Below are positions 42,993-52,656 of a stretch of DNA of 64,000 nt, piece after piece. The translations under genes and the position numbers were made by a program. The DNA is from Mayamaea pseudoterrestris (Eukaryota > Bacillariophyta > Bacillariophyceae > Sellaphorales > Sellaphoraceae): assembly GCA_027923505.1 (NCBI GenBank), contig BROI01000001.1, forward strand, positions 1,582,501 through 1,646,500, read 5' to 3'. How positions within the stretch are numbered: the first letter of the stretch is position 1; each line of letters opens with the position of its first letter. The notes beneath the pieces are model-generated. The model did no database searches. It was not told the DNA's origin and saw only the letters and a program-made list of their open reading frames with translations.

Positions 42993-43448
42993 TTACTCCT
43001 GGGTAAGCATGCCAGAACTCCCTTCCGAGACTTGAATGGTGCGAGTCTTGGGGCGCTCCTCCTCCAACTTGGGCGCCGTCAACTCGAGGACGCCATTCTC
43101 AAGCTTGGCCGAAATCTTGTCAACGTCCACATTGTCACCAATGGTGAACGATTTGTCGAATCGGGTCTCCGTCGTGGTGCCCGCCTTGGTGACCTTGCGA
43201 CCGCCGTGGACGCGAAGGACGCGGTTGTCATTCTGAAGCTCCACCTTGAGATCAGACGCCTTGACGCCGGGGACGTCGACAGAAATGTGGTACATGCCGT
43301 TTTCCTCCTTGGTGTTGATTCCCAAGTTGCCAAATGACGGTGAAGTGTCAGTCATCAGGTCTCGGAAAATGGGCGAGAGGCTGGTCGAAAAGTCGTCAAA
43401 GCCACGAGGAACGAAGGGGTCGTAGCGAAAGAACGGGATCAAGGACAT
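42993..43448 (-). CDS. small heat shock protein (HSP20), intronless
   Basis: 151 aa from the ATG at 43448 (MSLIPFFRYDPFVPRGFDDF). The alpha-crystallin domain includes YHISVDVPGVKASDLKVELQ, VLRVHGGRKV, TETRFDKSFTIGDNVDVDK and LENGVLELTAPK, then ERPKTRTIQVSEG. It is the closest paralog of the gene at 37534-38116 but lacks the intron found there at ETR-FDK. It is divergent from the next sHSP (start 43816), so the two may share a 367-bp heat-responsive promoter. No targeting signal; cytosolic holdase expected. Confidence 0.96.
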   Translation of the reverse strand: MSLIPFFRYDPFVPRGFDDFSTSLSPIFRDLMTDTSPSFGNLGINTKEENGMYHISVDVPGVKASDLKVELQNDNRVLRVHGGRKVTKAGTTTETRFDKSFTIGDNVDVDKISAKLENGVLELTAPKLEEERPKTRTIQVSEGSSGMLTQE

Positions 43449-43815
43449 GATGAAGGTCGAGTTGTTGTTTTGTTGTCGAGCGGCTGAAGGTTGCGAATGT
43501 GAGGTTTCACCTTGATGCTTTGTCAATTTGTGAGAGCACAGCAAAATGAGAACGAAGCAAGGACCAGTCGTGTATACACGTGGAATGCGAAGCGTACATT
43601 ACACGTGGAGGCTCGAGATAGCATCTCTACACAATCACTCATAGTATTCTTTTTTGCCACGCGGCAATTTGTTTCCACGATACTTTCACTACGCAAATGC
43701 GAGCGCGGAGTTCCGCGTGGAAGATCGCATCCGTGCTTTGCTTCGCAAGAGCTTCACTGGAGCATCGCCCACAATTTGCTTCAGCAGCAAACACCTATCT
43801 CACCAAGACAAGTAT
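43449..43815. other. shared divergent sHSP promoter region
   Basis: 367 bp between two sHSP start codons. It contains the dodecamer TTCCGCGTGGAA at 43711-43722 also found before the sHSP at 37534. No gene seen. Confidence 0.45.
43711..43722. promoter_or_regulatory. TTCCGCGTGGAA dodecamer upstream of sHSP
   Basis: 94 bp before the ATG at 43816; second copy of the 12-mer at 37385-37396. Possible heat-shock or stress element; inferred. Confidence 0.35.
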
Positions 43816-44424
43816 ATGACTAACCAAATCATGTCTTTAAAGAACTGGCTTCATCGTCACCCGATCTTTGACACAGGAGCCGACGCTGAGAGCCCGTACC
43901 CGTACGCCTTGTCCAGCAGCATCCGCGATCCGTTCTCGGATGCCTTTTCGGATCTCGTCAGCTCAATGGCTCGCCTCGACAGTGAGTTTGGAGCTCTGAG
44001 AGGATTCGACAGTCGCAAGTTCCTTGCAAACTTCCCAGCATATGAAGTCGATGTTACTGGCGATAAGTACAAGCTCAAGATCGACATGCCTGGTGTCAAG
44101 GCTGATGACCTTTCGGTAGAGTTGGAGGATGATGGCAAAGTTGTTCACATTTCCGGCCATCGCAAGTTTGAGAAAGAAGGTGTTGTGACGGAGTCTCGCT
44201 TCGAAAAGCATTTCACTCTTCGCGATACAGTTGATCCGAGCGGGTTGACGGCTCGGCTTGAGCATGGGGTGTTGACTTTGGAGGCTCCCATGTCGAAGGA
44301 AATCCAGCCGAAAAAGCGTCCGATTGCTATTACGGAAGGGCCGAGTAATCAAGGGGAGACTGATCTCAATGTCCTTGGCGCTAAGAAGGACAGTGGCAAA
44401 GGTAGCCTTTTGACGGAGATGTAA
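43816..44424 (+). CDS. small heat shock protein (HSP20), longer divergent form
   Basis: 202 aa from the ATG at 43816 (MTNQIMSLKNWLHRH); MSLKNWL at 43831 is an alternative. The N-arm is long and Ser/Asp/Phe-rich (RDPFSDAFSDLVSSMARLDS). The alpha-crystallin domain has YEVDVTGDKYKLKIDMPGVK, ADDLSVELEDDGKVVHISGH, RFEKHFTLRDTVDP and LEHGVLTLEAPM. A Gly/Lys/Ser tail follows. It differs clearly from the other three sHSPs. There is no signal peptide, and the frame upstream to 43654 lacks ATG. Cytosolic or nuclear chaperone likely. Confidence 0.94.
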   Translation: MTNQIMSLKNWLHRHPIFDTGADAESPYPYALSSSIRDPFSDAFSDLVSSMARLDSEFGALRGFDSRKFLANFPAYEVDVTGDKYKLKIDMPGVKADDLSVELEDDGKVVHISGHRKFEKEGVVTESRFEKHFTLRDTVDPSGLTARLEHGVLTLEAPMSKEIQPKKRPIAITEGPSNQGETDLNVLGAKKDSGKGSLLTEM

Positions 44425-44652
44425 GGGTAAACGAGAGGGCGGAACGACGCTTACAGCGGGCGCAATACTATACATTGGACTGCATTATGGTATGTATCGT
44501 ACATAATATAAATTAAAGTAAATTACACTTCAAATGGACGCTGAGAGTGTATGTATTCCATGCAACGCTGCCGCACCATCAGGCAGCTTAGACATGCATT
44601 ATCAAAACCCGATCCAGCCTCACCATTATCCCGCAATTCGTTAGCAACCAGC

Positions 44653-45141
44653 TTATGATTCGCTCACCTCAATGGTTCTGACCTTTGGCTCCGGCGGCTG
44701 CAGCTTGGGCGCTTCCAAAACAAGGACACCGTGCTCAATGTTGGCCGTGAGCTTCTCGGCATCAAGATTGCTTCCTAATGTGTAGCGTTTGTCGATCTGC
44801 TTCCCTTTTTCCTTCTTTCCAAAAATGCGAACCACCTTGTTGCTTTGACACTGGCAACTTCCACACGAGCAGTCGCGGCAATTACAATCGCTGCACTCGC
44901 ATCCACTTTCAAGCTCAATTTTCAAGTCGCTCGACTTGAAGCCAGGTACATCGACAGAGATGCGGTAACTATCGTCTGTTTCCTCCACTTCAAAGTTGCG
45001 AGTGGCGGCCGCCGCAGCAGCCGTGGATCCCGCCATGAGTGCCTGGGCCAGACTCGTTGCCATGCCTTCAAAGTCCTTATCATAGCCGCGGGGACCGGAA
45101 AAAGGGTCGAGTGAAGTTGTGAAAAATGGATTGAGCGCCAT
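44653..45141 (-). CDS. small heat shock protein with Cys-rich insertion
   Basis: 162 aa, ATG at 45141. The N-arm is MALNPFFTTSLDPFSGPRGY, similar to the other sHSPs. The alpha-crystallin domain starts YRISVDVPGFKSSDLKIELE. Directly after this strand lies an insertion with eight cysteines in 17 residues, CECSDCNCRDCSCGSCQC, and the domain resumes with NKVVRIFGKK, KRYTLGSNLDAEKL and IEHGVLVLEAPK. The spacing (CxCxx repeated four times) resembles metallothionein CxC clusters and suggests metal or redox sensing; this is inference. The frame is uninterrupted and both halves match HSP20, so the insertion is not a frameshift. Confidence 0.93.
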   Translation of the reverse strand: MALNPFFTTSLDPFSGPRGYDKDFEGMATSLAQALMAGSTAAAAAATRNFEVEETDDSYRISVDVPGFKSSDLKIELESGCECSDCNCRDCSCGSCQCQSNKVVRIFGKKEKGKQIDKRYTLGSNLDAEKLTANIEHGVLVLEAPKLQPPEPKVRTIEVSES

Positions 45142-45154
45142 GGTGATGATTGCT

Positions 45155-45206
45155 TTGTCGAGTAAAGTTGTATGAACGAGTTGCTTCGTCGAGTAAATTG
45201 TATGAA
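45155..45206. repeat. direct repeat upstream of the Cys-rich sHSP
   Basis: GTCGAGTAAA followed by TTGTATGAACGA occurs twice about 32 bp apart. A 14-bp palindrome (CGTTCGATCGAACG) lies at 45302-45315. Both are in the promoter region of the Cys-rich sHSP and could be regulatory. Confidence 0.5.
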
Positions 45207-45425
45207 CGAATGTGATGCTGCGTGCACTACTATTGACTTTGTGCCAGCTGGTTCAAGGATCGTTCGGAAGCGAAGATTGTGACTCTCATGATCTTCCATT
45301 TCGTTCGATCGAACGCCACCTGGTCCATGGAAATCGTCGTCGAGCGTTGACCTTTCCGTACTCATTCGTTTGTCAACATCACAAAAGCAAAACGCCAATC
45401 TCGATAAAACAAAAACTAATATACC

Positions 45426-45647
45426 ATGTCACTGACTCGCAAAATCAAACGCATCATCATCCGCTACCTTCGCCCCGTGGGAATGGCTCCCCGTCGGCGA
45501 CGAGTGGGCTACGGCTACGGACCTCCTCCTCGACGAGGAAGATATGGCGGTGGAGCTTATGGCCGTCGTCGTCCGCATGGACACGTCCCTGCAACAACAA
45601 AAACCAAGCGAGGAGTCAAGGCATTCTTGCGGGAAATGTTGCGATAG
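45426..45647 (+). CDS. small basic Arg/Gly-rich protein
   Basis: 73 aa, ATG at 45426, stop at 45645-45647. It is very basic: MSLTRKIKRIIIRYLRP, then a Gly/Arg/Tyr segment (GYGYGPPPRRGRYGGGAYG) and a basic end (KTKRGVKAFLREMLR). No family is recognised. The amphipathic ends and RGG-like centre suggest nucleic-acid or membrane binding, but there is no direct evidence. Divergent from the Cys-rich sHSP; moderate confidence because of its size. Confidence 0.45.
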   Translation: MSLTRKIKRIIIRYLRPVGMAPRRRRVGYGYGPPPRRGRYGGGAYGRRRPHGHVPATTKTKRGVKAFLREMLR

Positions 45648-46152
45648 ACCGACGCATTCACGTGTCAACCCGCGTCCTCGCCTAATTCGACGCGACTCGA
45701 CGCACTACTCGACTCAGGCAGAAGCCACATAATATAGATCAACATAATTACATACTTAGAAAAATGCATCATTGTAAGACATGTACTTTATCCATAGTTG
45801 TAAAATCGCAAATCGCAAGTGTTTGTCGGACTGATGATCGCATTTATTGAAGCGCCACTTGTCGCAATTTGACGCATCGGCGCATCGGTCTGACATACTG
45901 TACAAGGGGACCTCACGGTCTGTGGCACTGCCCCGGCGCTTGCGCGCGGACGAACGTGTTACCTATGTGACTGTATTGCACCGAGGGACCGGGGTCTGAC
46001 CTGACTGCGTGGCAGTTCCAATGGAACAAACAGTACCGGTACATACACCCGGAATGTTGGCACTAACGAAGGGGGGAAATTGGGTCCTGCTCCAAGCGTG
46101 GTGCTGCACCGGGAAGGAGACTAGCGGACGCTTAAATCGTCTGACACACGTG
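45648..46152. other. intergenic region before the retroelement
   Basis: 505 bp up to the target-site duplication. No coding frame of note; the minus-strand frame at 45963-46373 runs into the LTR and is a shadow. Confidence 0.4.
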
Positions 46153-46157
46153 TTTGA
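46153..46157. repeat. target-site duplication TTTGA, left copy
   Basis: Five bases immediately before the left LTR; the identical TTTGA follows the right LTR at 57192-57196. Five bp is the usual size for Copia elements. Confidence 0.75.
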
Positions 46158-46486
46158 TGACACAATATTATTGAGTTGAGTTGACCTGCGTCTTATGACA
46201 AGACGGTTAGCTACCTGTGTTTTGTATGCATTTAATCCTGTGCAGGGTTGAGTCACACTTGTGACCGAATCCTCACATACATGAGTGAAATCGCTGACGA
46301 TCGAGGCGTGAACCTCGACCGTGAACCCAGTGAGAACGAGAAGGAAGCGCACGAGTAGAGTAGCGAGTAACATGCACTATTCTAGCAATTGAGTTTGTTT
46401 GTTTGCTTTACGCTGGACGAAGAGGTTGATCGCTCCGAGTCCATTGTAGTCGCTGGAATAAAGGTTCGTCTGATATTATCGTGTCA
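46158..46486 (+). repeat. 5' LTR of composite element
   Basis: 329 bp, starting TGACAC and ending GTGTCA (6-bp inverted termini). Followed by GATTAACAGTCTTGC, where the primer-binding site should lie; the primer tRNA is not recognised. Confidence 0.9.
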
Positions 46487-46704
46487 GATTAACAGTCTTG
46501 CTAGCTTGTCTTGACCTGAGAGAGCTGTGCGAAAGAGAGAGAGTGAAAGAATCGAGAAATTGAGAGAGAAAGAGCAGATTCCTTGCGGCGTCGTCAATCC
46601 GAATACTTGGCACGAGCGCGTAGAACAGGATCGTATAAGGCTCGACCGCATTGAGAGCGGTTGTTGTGTGAGAGAGGACTTGCGGAAGCGAGGTATTCAT
46701 TATC

Positions 46705-49700
46705 ATGGTTTCAATTACTGCGGAAGCTTTGCAGCTTCTCTGCACGAACGTTTTCGGACGAGACATCCAAGAAGCGTTCTTGTTTTGGAATGTAACCACC
46801 ACTACCCAGATGTTGAGATTGACCAAGGAGCAACTTGAAGCCCCCTACTGGGTCGACAGAGCCGCCATCCCAGCTGGCGCTGAGCAAGAAGAAGGCGCGC
46901 AACCCGACGATGCGCAGCCGGGCGACGAGCCGGCCGAAGAACCGGCCGAGGAACAAGCAGCCGCCGCCCCAGAACGATACGAAACGACACTAGCACCAGT
47001 CTACGTGAACCTTATCCTCGATGCATGCGAATGGTTTAACATGCACGACGGACCCCCTACCACCAGGAAGTGGGCGTTGCTCGACTTAGGCAAGCTCGAG
47101 CGATTCCAAGAGATACTCGCCGAACAAGAAATCGGTCGGAAGCGTGAAGAAGGATACTACGAGCTCGAGTCCAAGAAGAAGCAAGCCGAGCTACTTGCCA
47201 AGCAACTCGAAAATGAGAATATCAAGGCTGAGAAGGCCGAAAAGGAAGAAGATGCCAAGGGTCGTTTCTCGAACCTCAAGACGAAGCGAGATTACAAGGA
47301 CTACAAAACGTTCCAACATCCCCACGCGTGGTTGAGTTGGAGCGCGTCTACCAAGGCAATCGCCAAGCTCCATGGCTGTTCTAACGTGCTCGACAGCAAG
47401 TACGTACCAGTCACGGAACAAGAGAAGGAAGAGTTTGAGAGCCAGCAAATCTTCATGTACACTGCGTTTCGCAATTGTCTCGAAGTCCCTGGATACCAGT
47501 CGCTCTTAATGAAGTACAGTGACAAGTCTGACGCTCAGAGCGTCTATCGCGAACTCGCGACCAAGTTTGGTTCTGGCGAGTTAGCTACCATCCAAGCGAA
47601 CGAACTACAAGCCAAGCTTGCGACGATTCGCCTAGATTCGACCTGGACGAAGGGACACTACAAGTTCCTAAACTACATCGAACAGCTCATGAAGAATCTC
47701 GAAGAGTTCCGTCCTGGAGTGACGGATGACAAGAAGAAGTACTACTGGCTCCGAGCAGCAGTGGAAGGCGACGAAGAATTCGGCCCCACGTGCACGACAT
47801 TCGACCAGCACTTGACATTTGAACGACGACGCATCATCAATGCGAATGGTGATCCAGATACTGTCTTAACGGAAGATTATGACTATCTTTTCGACATGTT
47901 GTTGCAGCAAGCTTTGCGTGTCGACAACAAGAACGCCAAGTTGAATAAGGGCAAGAAGAACGCCGACCGCCAAGCGAACAACGCGAACACTTCCGGGCAA
48001 GGACGTGGTAATGGACGCGGTTCCGGTCGTGGCGGAGGACGCGGCGGCCAAGGCGGACGCGGCGGTGGACGAGACGGTGGACGCGGTTCCCAAGTGAGCC
48101 GCGGTTCCGGAGGACGAGGCTCTTCCGCGCCACTACCAGCAGCCGGTACGCAAGCGCATCGGGAACGATTCCCTGGTGATTATCTGAACTTTGAACAGTT
48201 GTTGCAGAACCCCTGGTCGTACATGTCGTACGAACGACTCGGCCGACTTAACGAGGACGAATACGCTCAGCTCATGGCTCGACGCGAAGCCGTCCCAAGA
48301 CCCGCCACGACAAGACGCGCGAACAATGGCAACCGTGCGAATAACCAGCAGTCACAAGCGGCTGCCTCGGTGCCTGGTACAATCTTGTATCAGAATGACG
48401 CTGTCTCGATCGCCCCGACGACAGCCACTCAAGGTGCACCGGACGATATGATTAGATCCTTCCTTGCGAACGCCGCGTCGTCTCGCACTCAAGCTGCGAA
48501 TAACACCCAGCAAGAGTTTATGGGAAGCGACGGCCGTCGGTACCGCGCAATGGTATCGGTGCGCTACACTGTGAATCGAGCCCGCAGCAACGAGACTCGC
48601 CAAGGATCGCTGATTGACGGCGGTGCGAACGGTGGACTCGCTGGAAGCGATATGAGAATCTTGAGTACTACCAACCACACGTGCAACGTGACAGGTTTGA
48701 GCGACCACACGGTTCGCGACCTTCAAGTCGGAACTGGCGTCGCATTGATTGAGACTCGGACTGGACCCATAATCGGTCAGTTCAACCAGTATGCTTTGTA
48801 CGACGGTGCTGAATCCATTCATGCACCATCGCAGCTTCGTTCGTTCGGCCATCTGATCGACGACGTTGCTCGCTCCCAGAATGGAACACAAGCCATTGTC
48901 ACCAGTTGTGGCAAGACCATCCCCTTGGCGATCCGCGACGGTTTGCCTCGAATGGATATGCGTCCGCCGACGGACGCAGAGTTGGAAATGTATCCGACGG
49001 TCATTTTCTCTGCGGACACCCTTTGGGATCCGGCGGACTTGGACAATGAATGGAACGAAGAAGAACTTGAGTTTAATCGTCACCTCGACGAATTGGAAGA
49101 AACCCATGGTTTCGTCGACGCCCGCATGGATGACTTCGGCGACGCCACCTACCGGAACAACATGAATTCAGTGGAACGTGTGGTGCAGTATGTCGATCGC
49201 AATCAGGCTGATACGACGCGCCAAGCCAATGCACGACGCATAATGCCACAAGAACCTGACTACCAAGCGCTTCGACCCTACCTTGGCTACACGCCACTTG
49301 AACGAGTCAAGCGCACCATTAAGAATACGACACAGCTTTTCCGTGCATCGGCACACACCCCATTTCGCCAACACTTTAAGTCGCGATTCCCTGCCGCCAA
49401 TGTGGTTCGTTTCCATGACGATACGGCGACAGATACCTGGTTTTCCAAGGAAGCTGCCTTTAACGACGGAATCCGCGGTCATGGCGGATGCAAGATGATG
49501 CAACTGTTCGTCGGCAAGAAGAGTCTGCTGACGAGGGGATACCCACTGAGAACCGAGAGTGACATGCCCATGGCGCTCGAAGACTTCATTCGAGACATTG
49601 GCGCTCCCGACTTGCTCATTAGCGATAACTCGCGAGTGCAGCTCGGGAAGCAAGTTGAAACCTTGTTGCGATTCTACGCGATTCGTGACCAACAGAGCGA

Positions 49701-50238
49701 GCCCGGATACCAGAACCAGAACCCTGCCGAGCGTCGCATCCAAGAAGTCAAGTCATCAGTCCAGAACATCATGAACCGTACGGGCGCACCCGCTGGAGCC
49801 TGGCTCCTATGCGCGCTGTACGTAATCGCCTTATTCAACAATCTGGCGACCGAGTCCCTCAACTGGAAGACCCCTACTGAAGCCGCCTTCAACCGAGTAC
49901 CCGACATTTCGCCGTTCCTGCAGTTCAAGTTCTGGGAACGAGTCCTGTACGAAGCTGGAGCCGACGAGCCGCCGACATTTCCTCACACCAAGGAAGCAGC
50001 AGGACGCTGGGTCGGCATTGCAGAGAACAAGGGTGACATCCTCACGTACCAAGTTCGATCCGATCGGACTGGAATGGTTGTCGTCCGATCCAACGTTCGT
50101 CCCTTCTCCGAAGGGCGTAACCTACGCGCTGAAGCTGAAAGCGCTCCTGAACCCAAGTCCGAACGACCACTGTTCGCGGAACCTGCTCGACGCGCCGCGC
50201 GCGGAACGAGTCCAAGTCGAAACTGTCGACGAGTTTGA
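46705..50238 (+). CDS. gag-protease-integrase polyprotein of the Copia-like element (first copy)
   Basis: 1177-aa open frame, ATG at 46705. The Gag part (about residues 1-430) is helical and charged, with YKDYKTFQHPHAWLSWSAST and LEVPGYQSLLMKYSD. An RGG/Gly-rich stretch (about 430-485) takes the place of a zinc knuckle. The aspartic protease site reads GSLIDGGANGGLAGSDM (DGG for DTG/DSG). The integrase core shows D in DTWFSKEAAF-type context, D in LLISDNSRVQ and E in NPAERRIQEVKSSVQNIM. The frame ends by frameshift at about 50200, just before the chromodomain-like segment. Long and undamaged compared with the second copy, so this half is recent or accurately assembled. Confidence 0.85.
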   Translation: MVSITAEALQLLCTNVFGRDIQEAFLFWNVTTTTQMLRLTKEQLEAPYWVDRAAIPAGAEQEEGAQPDDAQPGDEPAEEPAEEQAAAAPERYETTLAPVYVNLILDACEWFNMHDGPPTTRKWALLDLGKLERFQEILAEQEIGRKREEGYYELESKKKQAELLAKQLENENIKAEKAEKEEDAKGRFSNLKTKRDYKDYKTFQHPHAWLSWSASTKAIAKLHGCSNVLDSKYVPVTEQEKEEFESQQIFMYTAFRNCLEVPGYQSLLMKYSDKSDAQSVYRELATKFGSGELATIQANELQAKLATIRLDSTWTKGHYKFLNYIEQLMKNLEEFRPGVTDDKKKYYWLRAAVEGDEEFGPTCTTFDQHLTFERRRIINANGDPDTVLTEDYDYLFDMLLQQALRVDNKNAKLNKGKKNADRQANNANTSGQGRGNGRGSGRGGGRGGQGGRGGGRDGGRGSQVSRGSGGRGSSAPLPAAGTQAHRERFPGDYLNFEQLLQNPWSYMSYERLGRLNEDEYAQLMARREAVPRPATTRRANNGNRANNQQSQAAASVPGTILYQNDAVSIAPTTATQGAPDDMIRSFLANAASSRTQAANNTQQEFMGSDGRRYRAMVSVRYTVNRARSNETRQGSLIDGGANGGLAGSDMRILSTTNHTCNVTGLSDHTVRDLQVGTGVALIETRTGPIIGQFNQYALYDGAESIHAPSQLRSFGHLIDDVARSQNGTQAIVTSCGKTIPLAIRDGLPRMDMRPPTDAELEMYPTVIFSADTLWDPADLDNEWNEEELEFNRHLDELEETHGFVDARMDDFGDATYRNNMNSVERVVQYVDRNQADTTRQANARRIMPQEPDYQALRPYLGYTPLERVKRTIKNTTQLFRASAHTPFRQHFKSRFPAANVVRFHDDTATDTWFSKEAAFNDGIRGHGGCKMMQLFVGKKSLLTRGYPLRTESDMPMALEDFIRDIGAPDLLISDNSRVQLGKQVETLLRFYAIRDQQSEPGYQNQNPAERRIQEVKSSVQNIMNRTGAPAGAWLLCALYVIALFNNLATESLNWKTPTEAAFNRVPDISPFLQFKFWERVLYEAGADEPPTFPHTKEAAGRWVGIAENKGDILTYQVRSDRTGMVVVRSNVRPFSEGRNLRAEAESAPEPKSERPLFAEPARRAARGTSPSRNCRRV

Positions 50239-50241
50239 CGA

Positions 50242-50979
50242 TGAGTATGACCTAGTCGGTCCGGTGTTTGAACACGACTACAACCGACCCCAGCGCCTGA
50301 TTCTGGGGGAACCGTGGATGAAGACGCATTCACGTTGGAAAGCGCTGCCGAGTTAGCCGGTCTGGATCCCGACGGACCCATGCCGTCCTTTACTCCGGCT
50401 GAACTGATGGGACGCACTGTCCTTCTTGACGAGGAAGACGGCTCAACGCGACGTTACAAGGTTATCGAGCAACTGAACGATCGCGATGAAGCCAACCACA
50501 AGATCATCAAGTTCCGATTGAGTCTCGGCGACGGCGACGTCGATGAGCTTATTACCTACAACGAACTAGCCGACCTGTGCGAGCGGCAAGATTCTTTACG
50601 ACTGGGGGACGATGACAACGACGACCAGTACTACAAGTTTGATTTCATTGACGGACATGAAGGTCCACTGACACAAGCCGACGCTACGTATCGCGGCTCA
50701 TCCTACAACTTGCTCATCCAATGGGCAAATGGCGAGAAGACCTGGGAGCCACTCGCATTGATTATCAAGTCCGACCCTGTGACCGTTGCCAAGTACGGCA
50801 AGCGCAAGGGTATGCTGGACAAGGATGGATGGAAGCGCTTGAAGCGCATGGCAGGACGCACTAAAATGTTTAACCGCATGTGCAAGGCTGCAAAGAAGAA
50901 CCGTGTCCAAGAAGCGCGTTTCAAGTTTGCGCCTAAGTTCCTAATACCTGGAAGGAAGCGAACCGCCTCGACGCGCTAA
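50242..50979 (+). pseudogene. pol continuation with chromodomain-like segment (first copy)
   Basis: Continuation of pol in another frame. It runs from about VETVDEFDDEYD to the stop at 50977-50979. SYNLLIQWANGEKTWEPLAL and DPVTVAKYGKRKGMLDKDGW form a chromodomain-like region typical of Copia elements in diatoms and oomycetes. The TAA arises where this copy has GACGCGCTAATGG; the second copy has GACGCTGCTAATGG, so the break looks like a short indel. Confidence 0.75.
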
Positions 50980-51597
50980 TGGAAACACACTGTGGCTGAC
51001 GCCGCCAAGACTGAGATGGAGCAGCTACGACGAGTACGACACTTTCATCGACAAGGGCATTCAGCCTTTCATGGAAAGTGACTGAAGCGCATCAACGCGC
51101 ATCTTGTTTTCGACTGCAAGAACGATCTACGACGTAAGGCCCGACTTCGTCGCCGGGGACATTCGATCCGCCCAAGGACCCCACTCCGGCGTTGTATCTA
51201 TGCGAAGCATCCGAACCATAGCACTGTTAGCTGAACTGAACGACCTCAAGTTTTGGCTGCCGATGTCGGGTAACGCCTACCTCGAGGCCAAGACCAAGGA
51301 AAAAGGTCTACATTGTTGCCGGTCCCGAGTTTGGACCATTGGAAGGCCATACCTTGGTCATCTACAAGGCACTATACGGATTGCGCACTTCTGGCGCAAG
51401 CATTGGCATGAGCACTTTCCACACTCTCTTTGCCATTGCTGCACCTACGAGAAGGACTGTGGCAATTTCACTACGTAGTACGTCGAAGCGTGTTCGTCGA
51501 CGCATTGGTTGGCAAGAAAGATCCAAAGCTTCGAAAAGAGAAGTACAAGCATAAGTTGAAGGGCGTCGGGCGACATCAAGTATCACCTTGAGCCGAT
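50980..51597 (+). pseudogene. frameshifted, truncated reverse transcriptase (first copy)
   Basis: Pieces of RVT_2 in several frames: MRSIRTIALLAELNDLKFW, EGHTLVIYKALYGLRTSGA and IKYHL. Frequent 1-2-base indels relative to the copy at 55,200-55,900. It breaks off in the YHLGADFYRD region where the satellite begins. Confidence 0.7.
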
Positions 51598-51599
51598 TT

Positions 51600-52180
51600 C
51601 TATGTGATACAATAGTCAGGCAAAAATGTCCAGGGATGCCATTGACAGATAGTCTCAAATGGTGCAAAAAGGACTCGCTGGCGCTGACAACATGGGTACG
51701 GCCTCCACTGTGGGTTGGCCAACACCACAAGTTGCAGATTAACAAACGCCATGCCTGGGCCACACAAATACCCAATGACAAGGAAAAATGTCCAGGGGGG
51801 ATGCCATTGACAGCATAGTCTAAAATGGTGCAAAAAAGGGAGAGGTTCAAAAAGGGTACCATCGATACAACAGTTGTAGATTCTTCCCCTGTCAAACGCC
51901 CCACAGTCCTGGCTTACCAAATACCCAATGAGTCAGCAAAACATGTCCAGGGTATGCCATTGACAGGTGCATAGTCTCTGGTGAAAAAGGATGCTGAGGC
52001 TGACAACATGGGTACGGCCTCCACTGTGGGTATGGCCAACACCACAAGTGAGATTCATCCCTGTAAGCCCCATGCGCCAAGGGGCCCAAGGGCAAAAATG
52101 TCCAGGGTAGGCCATTGACCAGGTGATAGTCTCAAATGGTGAAAAGGAGTGTATGGGTATGGTCGACGTGGGTATGGCTA
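51600..52180. repeat. ~157-bp satellite, about 3.5 copies
   Basis: The core TGTCCAGGG...GCCATTGACAG recurs at about 51627, 51787, 51943 and 52099, spacing 155-160 bp. Intervening text includes CTGACAACATGGGTACGGCC and GGCCAACACCACAAG. It shares the TGTCCAGGG/GCCATTGACA core and GGCCAACACC block with the array at 59142-60645. Confidence 0.8.
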
Positions 52181-52183
52181 CTA

Positions 52184-52656
52184 TGACACGAGAATATCAG
52201 ACTAAACCCTTATTCCAGCTGGCAATGGACTCGGAGCGATCAACCTCTGCCCAGCGTAAAAGCAAAACAAACAAACTCAATTGCTGTGAATAGATGTTAT
52301 ACATTTACTGGTGGCGCTTCTTTCTCAAGTCACTGGGTTCACGGTCGAGGTTCACGCCTCGAGATCGTCAGCGATTTCACTCATGTATGTGAGGATTCGG
52401 GTCACAAGTGTTGACTCAACCCTGCACAGGATTAAATGTACAAAACACAGGTAGCTAACCGTCTTGTCATAAGACGCAGGTCAAACTCAACTCAATAATA
52501 TTGTGTCATCCCCTGATCTAGGCTTAGACAACGATCGCTTTCAGACACCCTTCCAGAAAAGAATCGGAATGATCAGGGTCGGAACGATGCGGCAAGAATG
52601 CAAGAACGTCGGCGACGTTCTGCTTGCCGAAGATGTGCTCAAAGTACAGAACATTG
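52184..52656 (-). mobile_element. inverted LTR plus 3' pol end fragment
   Basis: 52184-52508 is an LTR in reverse orientation (325 bp, diverged by indels). It is followed by the reverse complement of the polypurine tract and the last ~145 bp of pol (compare 56700-56862). It joins forward-oriented element sequence at about 52657 next to a short CAAT-like overlap. Confidence 0.8.

Noticed and set aside
46487-46504. Initiator-Met tRNA primer-binding site after the left LTR
   Set aside because: The sequence GATTAACAGTCTTGC does not resemble the TGGTATCAGAGC-type site; the primer is left unassigned.
48352-49107. 251-aa minus-strand frame inside the retroelement
   Set aside because: Exact antisense of gag/protease; the same frame appears on the plus strand at 60501-61202 because that copy is inverted.
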